Shown here in pieces: positions 34,836-44,382 of a DNA stretch of 64,000 nucleotides (the first letter of the stretch is position 1; the number at the start of each line of letters is the position of its first letter). The notes beneath the pieces are model-generated. The model did not search any database, was not told the origin of the DNA, and saw only the letters and a program-made list of their open reading frames with translations. This stretch comes from Apostichopus japonicus. Its lineage: Eukaryota > Echinodermata > Holothuroidea > Aspidochirotida > Stichopodidae. Where the stretch lies: NCBI RefSeq assembly GCF_037975245.1, contig NC_092568.1, positions 3,627,001-3,691,000 of the forward strand. Direction: 5' to 3'. Made by a program: the position numbers and the translations under genes.

Positions 34836-37082
34836 CAAGCTATCCGATTTATATTCAGTGTAGAGAGAATGTGTCTCACATTATAGAAAGAAGAGAAATT
34901 AATTGAGAAAGCCGTAAATTAAAATGAAGCTATTAGGAAAGCTATGATTTTTTTTACGGAATACCGTTTATTATATACAAAGATACATAAGTAAACTTAA
35001 AATGACCCTACTCATATAGTATCGTTGAAATGAAATAACAAGAAACTTCCCCGATCAGTATATCCGGACCAATTCGGAATAGATTGTAGTGTCAGTGTAC
35101 AGTCACATTTCACCGTATTACAAGAGTTAGTCAAAATATAGTTAATATGTCTCCAATTTATGCATGTAGGCACCATCAGGATTTGAAAAATTTTCAAAAG
35201 GGGAGGGGGACACCCCCTCCCTTTATACCCCTCCCCCAGGGCGCGGATCACTGTCACAAATTACCCGGCTCTAAAAATGGTCTGGTGACAACCCTGGTAC
35301 TGATCACCCATATAGGAGAAGCATTTTGAGTGTGTTCACATAATTAACCCAGATGACCTCTGTATAACCTTTGGCATAAACTTACTAAACACCCATATGA
35401 CCCACTACTCAAGGACACTATGATCAAGTTTGGTCATCTTTCATTGATGTGTACACATGCTCTAACTTCACTGGAATGAAAATTTAAAAAATAGCTCTTT
35501 CGACTTTTAACTATTGGTGTATCATTTAGAGAGACCTGAATCCAGGTCAACAAAACGTACCTACACAATTCTGTGTAATCAACAACCGATGAAACCTCAA
35601 GTTTTTTGTTTCAGTCACTATTGGTTTAATCCGTACTATACCGTTAACCAACTCCTTTAAAGGGCATAATCAACAGGCATGCAGTTACCTAAATCTTGTT
35701 TTCTATCGTCGGCTAAATTCTTCAATCTCCTTTTATGTTCCAACAAAGGTACCCTCGTGATGTTTCAGAAGACATATATTGGATATGAAGGGATCAACTT
35801 GTATTTTATAAGTTACAAACGTCATATAATGAACAAAGGGTGTATGCGTGTTCCCTTTAAAGTGCACTCAACCAATGATAATGTTTCTCTGCCACAGATC
35901 TAGCACCTGCTGAATACAGATCTGATAAGATACACTGACCATCAAAAATACAAAAGCAGGAGCACTAATTCAATTAGTACAATTGTATCCATGCATGATA
36001 AGGCTATTTATCCCAGGTTGTGATGATCACTCTTGTTCCATGTTCTGAAGTTGCCCTTCATGAATTTTGAATATGTATTAACCAGGTAACAACGCCAGGG
36101 TTCTCGCCAGTCCGATTTAACCGGGCGGGGCTCCAGGTTTGAATTTGATTTTGGCTCTCGCCGATCGGTTCGAAAGTTGTGCGCCCTAGCTGTTTGAAAG
36201 TTGGGTGCCTGGTTTTATAGCTGTTATAAATAATCAACGTTAGCAAGTACTACTGAAACATTTTGACCTTTTTTAATGTGAATAAAACCATCGACTAAAT
36301 ATTCACACTTTTCAGTTCACTCTTCCTATTCCCAACTGCAACCAGGGCAAATAACACATTCCAGGTATCACGTAAGCGCTTCAGTATAGTGATATCGTGA
36401 CACAAACGATCCCTGCTTTTACACAGCAAAAGGTTGCGAACGAAGTTTGTGTTTTCTGGGTACTGAGAGATGCCAGAATGTTTGTATTTAAACATCGTAC
36501 ATAACCTAAACCAGGGCAGGAAAAAAATGAAGTCACAACTGAATCACCGTGACACACACAAAAAATAAATAGTCATTCAGTTTATGTAGCAGTTTATGTA
36601 ATGTTGACTCTAGTCAATGGTCAGCTGACTATTTTTCTTTATACTGTAGAGTATAACTAACAGCAATGTCCAGGTTATTGCCATACATTTGAAAATTTAA
36701 GAAATCATAGCTTTGTAAAGTAGCGCGAATTTCAAGTGGCTTGGCTGCTGGAAGAATCACCAAGACAAGTTTATTTTGTCTTTATTATTCGGCAGTCATG
36801 TATAACTCTAAGTTATTGAAAAATATTTGAGCATTTATAAATCATAGCTCGAAAATGTCAATTTCAAGCAGTTTGCCTACTTAGAAAAGGCGAAAATCGC
36901 GGAGCTTCCGGGGGCTTAGCCCCTTGGACCCACACAACGAACTTTGCCCCTTGACCACACGCCGAGAGTGCGATCGCTACGCTACGCGATCGCGCGGATA
37001 CCTTTGGCATCCGAATTGATCATCGGCACTTGAGACCACCCGGTTTGACAAAAAAGCGGGCGAGATCCTGCAGCTTTTTAAT
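34836..37082. other. Central spacer of foldback 1
   Basis: Single-copy-looking DNA between the inverted arrays. It includes a G/C-rich partly palindromic stretch (35195-35240) and a GC-rich patch with GCGATCGC palindromes (36890-37015). No gene recognised. Confidence 0.7.
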
Positions 37083-39405
37083 TTTAATGACAAATTCCAA
37101 AAGTAAGATTGATTTGTAAGCCAAAAACTGTGTTGAAAAACCGTATACTAACGGTAGATGAGACTCTGCCTCGAGTTTGGGTGTTAACACCCTAAATGAT
37201 ACCGTCCCCCGATTTTTGTTGGCATGGGGTAATAGAGGGTAACGTCAGCTACTTTGGGGACCCCAATGATACTGAGTTACAGATTTGATTTGTTAGCCAA
37301 AAATCGTGTTGAAAAACCGTATATAAACTGTAAATGCGACTTTTCGTCGAGTTTGGGTGTGAATAACACCATAAATGATACCGTCCCCCGAGGTTTGTTG
37401 GTATGGGGTGATAGCTGGTGACGTCAGCTACCATGGGGACCCCAATGATACTGAGTTACAGATTTGATTTGTTAGCCAAAAATCGTGTTGAAAACACGTA
37501 TATAAACTTTAAATGAGACTTTGCGTCGAGTTTGGGTGTTAATAACACCTTGAATGATACCGTCCCCCGAGGTTTGTTGGTATGGGGTGATAGAGGGTGT
37601 CGTCAGCTACCATGGGGACCCCAATGATACTGAGTTACAGATTTGATTTGTTAGCCAAAAATCGTGTTGAATAACCGTATATAAACTGTAAATGGGACTT
37701 TGCGTCGAGTTTGGGTGTTAATAACACCATAAATGATACCGTCCCCCGAGGTTTGTTGGTATGGGGTGATAGCTGGTGACGTCAGCTACCATGGGGACCC
37801 CAATGATACTGAGTTACAGATTTGATTTGTTAGCCAAAAATCGTGTTGAAAACACGTATATAAACTTTAAATGAGACTTTGCGTCGAGTTTGGGTGTTAA
37901 TAACACCTTAAATGATACCGTCCCCCGAGGTTTGTTGGTATGGGGTGATAGAGGGTGTCGTCAGCTACCATGGGGACCCCAATGATACTGAGTTACAGAT
38001 TTGATTTGTTAGCCAAAAATCGTGTTGAATAACCGTATATAAACTGTAAATGGGACTTTGCGTCGAGTTTGGGTGTTAATAACACCATAAATGATACCGT
38101 CCCCCGAGGTTTGATGGTATGGGGTGATAGCTGGTGACGTCAGCTACCATGGGGACCCCAATGATACTGAGTTACAGATTTGATTTGTTAGCCAAAAATC
38201 GTGTTGAAAAACCTCATTTAAACTGTAGATGATACTTTTCGTCGAGTTTGGGTGTGAATAACACCATAAATGATACCGTCCCCCGAGGTTTGTTGGCATG
38301 GGGTGATAGCTGGTGACGTCAGCTACCATGGGGACCCCAATGATACTGAGTTACAGATTTGATTTGTTAGCCAAAAATCGTGTTGAAAACACGTATATAA
38401 ACTTTAAATGAGACTTTGCGTCGAGTTTGGGTGTTAATAACACCTTAAATGATACCGTCCCCCGAGGTTTGTTGGTATGGGGTGATAGAGGGTGTCGTCA
38501 GCTACCATGGGGACCCCAATGATACTGAGTTACAGATTTGATTTGTTAGCCAAAAATCGTGTTGAATAACCGTATATAAACTGTAAATGCGACTTTGCGT
38601 CGAGTTTGGGTGTTAATAACACCATAAATGATACCGTCCCCCGAGGTTTGTTGGTATGGGGTGATAGCTGGTGACGTCAGCTACCATGGGGACCCCAATG
38701 ATACTGAGTTACAGATTTGATTTGTTAGCCAAAAATCGTGTTGAAAAAACGTATATAAACGTTAAATGCGACTTTGCGTCGAGTTTGGGTGTAAATAACA
38801 CCATAAATGATACCGTCCCCCGAGGTTTGTTGGTATGGGGTGATAGAGGGTGACGTCAGCTACCATGGGGACCCCAATGATACTGAGTTACAGATTTGAT
38901 TTGTTAGCCAAAAATCGTGTTGAAAAACCGTATATAAACTGTAAATGCGACTTTGCGTCGAGTTTGGGTGTTAATAACACCATAAATGATACCGTCCCCC
39001 GAGGTTTGTTGGCATGGGGTGATAGCTGGTGACGTCAGCTACCATGGGGACCCCAATGATACTGAGTTACAGATTTGATTTGTTAGCCAAAAATCGTGTT
39101 GAAAAACCGTATTTAAACTGTAAATGCGACTTTGCGTCGAGTTTGGGTGTTAATAACACCCTAAATGATACCGTCCCCCGAGGTTTGTTGGTATAGGGTG
39201 ATAGCTGGTGACGTCAGCTACGTTTTTGTTCCCCAATGATACTGAGTTACAGATTTGATTTGTTTGCCAGATGTGGTTTTGAATAACAGTATATATATGC
39301 TACGTTTTACTTGCAGTTGCCGAGTTAGTTGTTAATAACCCCCTGCCCGACATCGTCCCTCACGGTTGTTGACATACTTTGGTAGAGTGTAATGTCAGCT
39401 TTAAC
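37083..39405 (-). repeat. 179-bp satellite array, right arm (~13 copies, inverted)
   Basis: Reverse complement of the left-arm satellite. A dimeric higher-order repeat (358 bp) is visible: units with GAAAACACGTATATAAAC alternate with units with GAATAACCGTATATAAAC at 37440-38140 and again near 38340-38580. Units of the first type carry TGTCGTCA where others have TGACGTCA. The outermost unit (39240-39405) is strongly diverged. Confidence 0.97.
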
Positions 39406-39894
39406 GTTCACCCCACCCTTCTTCATGTTTCCCATTAAGCTTTGTTTCCAAATATATTATCTTTTACCCTAAACTTACGCTTTTCGCTGATATTCGGGGC
39501 AGGTCTGATATTTTAAGAGCTAAAATTTTGCTTTACCACGATAATGAGTTAGGCCATACCCTGACTTTGGGGATATTTTATACCCCGTTCCATAATTACG
39601 AGTTTGTCGGGTTTGAATCTCTTATAATAAATTATTTAATGCATGGAACGTCCAAAAGCCTGTCTTTCCCTCCTAATTGCAATCGATTGAAAGCATTCGA
39701 ACATTCAATTTGCTTTAAACACATCATTTTTGCCACATGGCCCATTACGAAGGCCACTACACAACTCCGTAGTATCATTTGCACTTTCTAGCATTTTTTG
39801 GTCGCCCTTATTGGTCGCTCTTATTGTTCGCTACTATTGGTCGCTCTTATTGTTCGCCAACTTCAGCCAGATTGGCCTTCTGAGCCCACAATCG

Positions 39895-40205
39895 TACACA
39901 CGGAGAGAGCGTTGTGGTCAAGTGATTAAGGCAGTGGACTTGTAATCTAAGGTTTGCAGGTTCGAGTCCTAGCCAGATCATTGTGTCCTTGTGCAAGGCA
40001 CTTTATCTGCCTAGTCTCTCTTCACCCGGGTGTACAATTACGGACCTGTTATATAAATTGTCAGTTGGGCGCTGTTTAGCTGCTGCCGTGTTGATATTGT
40101 TTCTAAATGATGTTTGACAGATTATAGCTTACCAGGGTATATTGCGATGCTAGCGGTTAGCGAACTATGCTTTATAAATGTAATGTTATTATTAATTGAT
40201 TTTTC
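39895..40205 (+). mobile_element. tRNA-derived SINE, deuterostome type
   Basis: Starts just outside the foldback target duplication. A box A-like TGGTCAAGTGATTAAGG and box B-like GGTTCGAGTCC form a tRNA-related head (about 39905-39982). The core GTGCAAGGCACTTTAT and CTCTCTTCACCC follows, then a 3' part ending with TATAAATG and an AT-rich tail. The core is a sequence I know from many invertebrate deuterostome SINEs. No cloverleaf acceptor stem is seen, so it is not a tRNA gene. Confidence 0.85.
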
Positions 40206-40569
40206 GTTGTTCCTTATGCGACGAAACACGTCAATCTGCTACATTTGAAAGAGAGAAAGAGATAGAGGGGGGGGGGGGGGGGCACCTGATAGACATTCAG
40301 CATTACAGAATGCTACCCGAATCTCTTCTTGACCATACTATAGACAAGGTTGAAAACTGTTTGTAAAAGTACCCATAAAGGAGTGTGAGATATCAACCAG
40401 TTTGAGACCATTTTTCCAGTGCTGGTTTTTTCATGTCCTGCGTCAAAGGATGCATACTGCCAGTATATAGGCAGTATATGAATACCATGTTTCGGATACA
40501 CTGTTCTTACTGTCAGTACGAATGTTTTGAAGCTGTAAATTGGAGGAAAGTATTGAGTGATACTAGTAG

Positions 40570-40577
40570 AATATATA

Positions 40578-40608
<31 letters not shown>

Positions 40609-40698
40609 GATATAATATGATATGATATGATATGATATATGATATATGATATGATATGATATGATATATATGATCCAGAGTAATATATATATATATAT
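40570..40698. repeat. (TA)n / (GATAT)n microsatellite
   Basis: TA tract passing into repeats of GATAT/TATGA, then TA again, abutting the transposon at 40699. Confidence 0.9.
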
Positions 40699-41941
40699 CA
40701 GGCTTGGGGCGATTACATCTGAATGTAATCGATTACGATTACGATTACTTGAGAATGTATGATTACAATTACGATTACGATTACAGCCTAAAGTTGAAGT
40801 AATCGATTACGATTACGATTACATTGTAATGTAATCGTGATTACAATCATGATTACATTGTGGTTATACTTGCACAATCCTCTGCATATCTGTTTAATAT
40901 AACTCTCTGCCGGGAAATAGGGCAATGAAATAGGGCAAAGGAAGGGCATTTACAGTATATACAGACAAAATTGTGGAAGTATATCTACAATTCCTACCAG
41001 GCATTACACATTTATGCCTTAACACGTTTAAGATGTGTTACCCATAAGCCCAGTAAAAAATACAATTTAAACAGACAAAGAGTAAACAGACAAATACTAA
41101 AGTAAAACAAATGAAGATTTTCATGCAACACTATATATTTTGTAAACTTATAATTTCTGCATAGCAGCAAAACTAAAAACTCTTTTACATTATAACACCA
41201 AAATAAAACTAAACAGCTTTGAAATGGGGCATTCCAATGATTCCACAGTACAAGGGACATGGAAGGCCAAAGTAAAAGTAAATTATTTTCATCAAAAAGT
41301 GGTCAACTCTGGTAATGAGAACAATAGACTGACATAAATAGCAATGTGCTTTCAATAGCTGCTACACCTGAGCCTTGTGGCCCACTAGACATGGCAAATG
41401 GAATTATTTATCAAATTTACTTACTTAAATGAATTTAAAGGGTGTATTTTGTCAGCCTGACTGTAATTGTTTGTTAAGTGTTTAATATACTAATGAAATA
41501 TTTTTCTATAATCAGCACACCATGTCAACTTATGTCAACCAGTTGTGTATGCAAAAGGATTGTGAACGCTGAGAGGCAGCATTGAACAGAATAATTCAGG
41601 TGATAAAAAATCCTTGAATATGGTGATCAAATCCCCAGTGCTTCTTAGTGTAAGTTTATTGTGTTAGAGAATTCTAGAAGCAGGACCACTTCTTTGGTCA
41701 CACTAAAAGCCAATAGTAAGATTTAGTTTTAATCATTTCTACTAATTTTGCCCTTCTCATTCAAATTTCACTGTAATCATAAATGTAATACGATTACGAT
41801 TACTTTGCCCTTGTAATCGATTACGATTACGATTACTTTGTAATTTTCACAAAAGTAATCGATTACGATTACGATTACTTCAATAAATGTAATCGATTGT
41901 AATCGATTACGATTACTGATTACGATTACCCCAAGCCTGAT
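40699..41941. mobile_element. Non-autonomous DNA transposon with GATTAC-array TIRs (hAT-like)
   Basis: Left end TCAGGCTTGGGGCGATTAC and right end its inverted counterpart (CCCCAAGCCTGA). Both ends carry ~150 bp of GATTAC/GTAATC hexamer arrays in mirror arrangement (40720-40860 and 41770-41930). The CAGGC-type terminus resembles hAT elements. The flanks are (TA)n on both sides, so the target duplication cannot be read. The ~900-bp centre has no transposase; the 82-codon minus-strand frame at 41012-41260 is not convincing. Confidence 0.82.
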
Positions 41942-41966
41942 ATATATATGTATATATATATATTTA

Positions 41967-41992
<26 letters not shown>
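41942..41992. repeat. (TA)n microsatellite
   Basis: TA tract after the GATTAC element, ending in a T-run. Confidence 0.9.
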
Positions 41993-41997
<5 letters not shown>

Positions 41998-42956
41998 TCG
42001 CTGTTACTGAAAAAACAACAACATGCAAACCAAAAACGAATATAGAGCTACAGGGCCAGATCGGCGACTTTGGGAGTGTAGTGCATGTTACACTGATTGC
42101 GTTCAATAGTACAATCAGGGAGCTGAACTCCCTGGTACAATGTAATGATTTGCATCGCCTTTAGCTTTTGAACTTTTTGGGATTCTATACCATCTAGCGA
42201 CGTCAAGGTTTAACATCACCCGATCTGAACAAGGTCAATTTTCTGAACAAAGAATGAATCACGTTTACATTGTTTACCGATATCCAAGTGTTCTGTTTAA
42301 CGAAACTCAAACGTCTAGGTATAGGTAAATATTTGAACATGATCCATTTGTTTTGAATCAATAAAAATGAAAATTTATCCATTGAGGAATCCCATATCAG
42401 AGAAATTATGACGTCATTGCGAATTTAAAAGTCCTGGTGCTGCCCCGAACAGCTCTTTTGATTGTGTGCAAGAAATTGAGAATATAACAGTTGTCTGCGA
42501 TATTACCAAGACGGGACAAGTCGTTCATAATTGGTACTTGTCGAAAGGTCATATTACGATTGAGTGTATACCGTGAAGTGTGCAACACCTAACAAGTTTA
42601 TGGTTGCATGGTTCACTGGTGATTTCTTTTGCTGTCATATAAATACAATTACAACCATAGTGTTTTCTGAATTGAGTTCCAAGTTCCAAAGAAATTGTGT
42701 TACACGGAAGTAGCAACAGTACAATTTTGTGCTACCAATCGTAGTAGGAATGCACTTGTTCCACACAATAACCAAATCTGAGTGACAACAAGGAAACTGA
42801 AATTTCAGGCGGTTGATGATACCAATGAAGTATTGGTTACGTGGTTTCACTAATAACTCACTTATTTTGAAAAAAAAACTATATATTACATAGACATAAA
42901 CTCAATTTAAACGAGTCGCAATATCTATCGTCCGAATTATCAAATCTCTGTGAAAC

Positions 42957-43964
42957 ATGACAAGCTCGGAAGTTGCGATGGCACCTACAGATTCGCCTGG
43001 GTATGTTTTTGAAGATCTATTACAAAGAACGGTCCTCGCGGTAGTTGTTGCTTTGGTCGCGGCGATTGGTATTCCCGGTAATGTGCTGGTAATGGTCGCC
43101 GTTGCCTCCTCCAGAAGGCTTCAAACCAAGACCAATGTATTTGTCGTGAATTTGGCGTGTTCTGATCTTACTACGTGCCTCGTCCTCCCGTTCCAAGTTG
43201 TCGCTTTGTTGAACGATAGTTTGCCATTGCCAGACCCTTTGTGCACGTTGGTTGCTGTTGTTTTCTGGGTTGGTCTTGGTAGCAGCATAGTCAACCTCGC
43301 CTTAATCGCCTTTAACCGTTTCACATTAATAACTAAATCTCGTACTCACTACGACCAAGTATATTCAAAGAGAAATCTTGTCCTTATGTTAGTTTCAGCA
43401 TGGATCATTCCGATCGTCCTGGTTACGGTCCCACCCTTGTGTGGCCTTGGAGGAATCGGCTACTCGGAGAGATATAAGATATGTTCAGCTGACTCAACCC
43501 ATCCTTTATCGGATGTTTACGCATTCATCAGCAGTGTTCTCGTTGAAGTTCCTTGTTTGATCATTATCATTACATGTTACGTCAAAATTTATCGATTCAT
43601 TCGAGCTAAAAACCGAGAGCTATTTCCAAACAACGCGTCTAGAGGGGAAAGCAAGGGCAACGCCCAATCAGCGGCCTTCAAAAGACAAGTGAAAGTGACA
43701 AAGAACTTGTTTTTGGTGGTATGTTCGTATATCATATGTATAATGCCCTTTGCTATTGCCTGTTTGATACCACCCAGCTACCCTTCCATTCCTTGGGTGT
43801 TGATATTTCTTATTGCTAACTGTTGTGTGAATCCAATCATTTATGGGCTAAAACATCCTCAGTTTCGAGATGTATTTCGAAATATCCTATCGTGCAAGTT
43901 TAGACTTATTCCAGAGCCATCGAAGCTATTGCAGAGTCTCACCACCAGCTCTACTGGCGCATAA
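42957..43964 (+). CDS. Rhodopsin-class (class A) 7TM GPCR, copy 3 (mosaic)
   Basis: 335 residues, intronless, with the same 7TM landmarks (GN, LACSD, FNRF, CIMP, NPIIY). Residues 1 to about 55 differ from copies 1 and 2 at many positions ([41 protein letters not shown]). From the QTKTN motif onward the DNA is nearly identical to copy 2, with some positions matching copy 1 (SKRNLVLMLVSAW). In the last 160 residues only about four changes from copy 2 are seen. The upstream flank is unrelated to that of copies 1 and 2, while the 3' flank matches copy 2 up to the (TA)n at 44316. This looks like a receptor whose 3' part was replaced by conversion or by a partial duplication. The frame is intact and presumed functional. 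Confidence 0.94.
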   Translation: MTSSEVAMAPTDSPGYVFEDLLQRTVLAVVVALVAAIGIPGNVLVMVAVASSRRLQTKTNVFVVNLACSDLTTCLVLPFQVVALLNDSLPLPDPLCTLVAVVFWVGLGSSIVNLALIAFNRFTLITKSRTHYDQVYSKRNLVLMLVSAWIIPIVLVTVPPLCGLGGIGYSERYKICSADSTHPLSDVYAFISSVLVEVPCLIIIITCYVKIYRFIRAKNRELFPNNASRGESKGNAQSAAFKRQVKVTKNLFLVVCSYIICIMPFAIACLIPPSYPSIPWVLIFLIANCCVNPIIYGLKHPQFRDVFRNILSCKFRLIPEPSKLLQSLTTSSTGA

Positions 43965-44313
43965 CAAGCTCATTGGGTACCGTATTTCAGAATACGTGAC
44001 AATTCTTCAATTAATCCACACAGAAGAACTGATTTAGTCGGAATATCATGTTCCTTTGCAAAAAAGAAAAAGGAAAATGATAAAATGATTGAATAACGCT
44101 TTAACCATATAGTACGTTAACTGTTTTCCTAATGATTCAATTGTCCATTCCAAACCTTATAATGTTTTTATACCTAGACTACTCTTTTTAGCGTTGATTC
44201 AAATATTTGGTCGCATTTGTTTACTATACTTTAGCTTTCAAATATAGTTTGGATTATTCACTAATATTCACAATATAAATTAAGATTAAATTAGTTCAAT
44301 AAATGAATATAAC

Positions 44314-44315
<2 letters not shown>
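43115..44315. repeat. Segmental duplication unit 3, first block
   Basis: Nearly identical to about 25080-26268, starting inside the GPCR coding sequence and ending at the (TA)n. The homology resumes at 50689 after the 6.3 kb insertion. Confidence 0.85.

Positions 44316-44380
<65 letters not shown>
44316..44380. repeat. (TA)n microsatellite
   Basis: TA tract equivalent to 26269-26330. The PLE begins directly after it. Confidence 0.95.

Positions 44381-44382
<2 letters not shown>

Larger units (their letters stand above)
31635..39872. mobile_element. Foldback transposon 1 with inverted satellite arms (8.24 kb)
   Basis: Ends are inverted repeats starting ATCGGGCTGAAGTTGGCG (left) and ATCTGGCTGAAGTTGGCG (right, reverse complement). 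They continue ~110-120 bp through ~12-bp subrepeats (GCGAACAATAA, AGCGACCAATA) to a shared AATGATACTACGGAG at 31739-31753 and its complement at 39765-39779. A perfect 9-bp direct repeat TGGCCTTCT flanks the element (31626-31634 and 39873-39881). Inside each arm is a 179-bp satellite array, in opposite orientation, around a 2.2 kb spacer. There is no transposase, so it is non-autonomous. The architecture resembles sea-urchin TU and Drosophila FB foldback elements, and a 9-bp duplication fits Mutator-like transposition. The family call is inference. Confidence 0.92.

Noticed and set aside
32598-39032. Family of 60-61 codon frames
   Set aside because: They recur at 179-bp spacing in satellite DNA on both strands. 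The unit is not a multiple of three, so no repeated protein could be encoded.
31885-39405. CRISPR-like array
   Set aside because: Units are contiguous 179-bp repeats with no unique spacers, in a eukaryotic genome.
39905-39985. Functional tRNA-Thr gene
   Set aside because: Box A and B words and an anticodon-like TGT are present, but no acceptor stem pairs and a SINE core follows.
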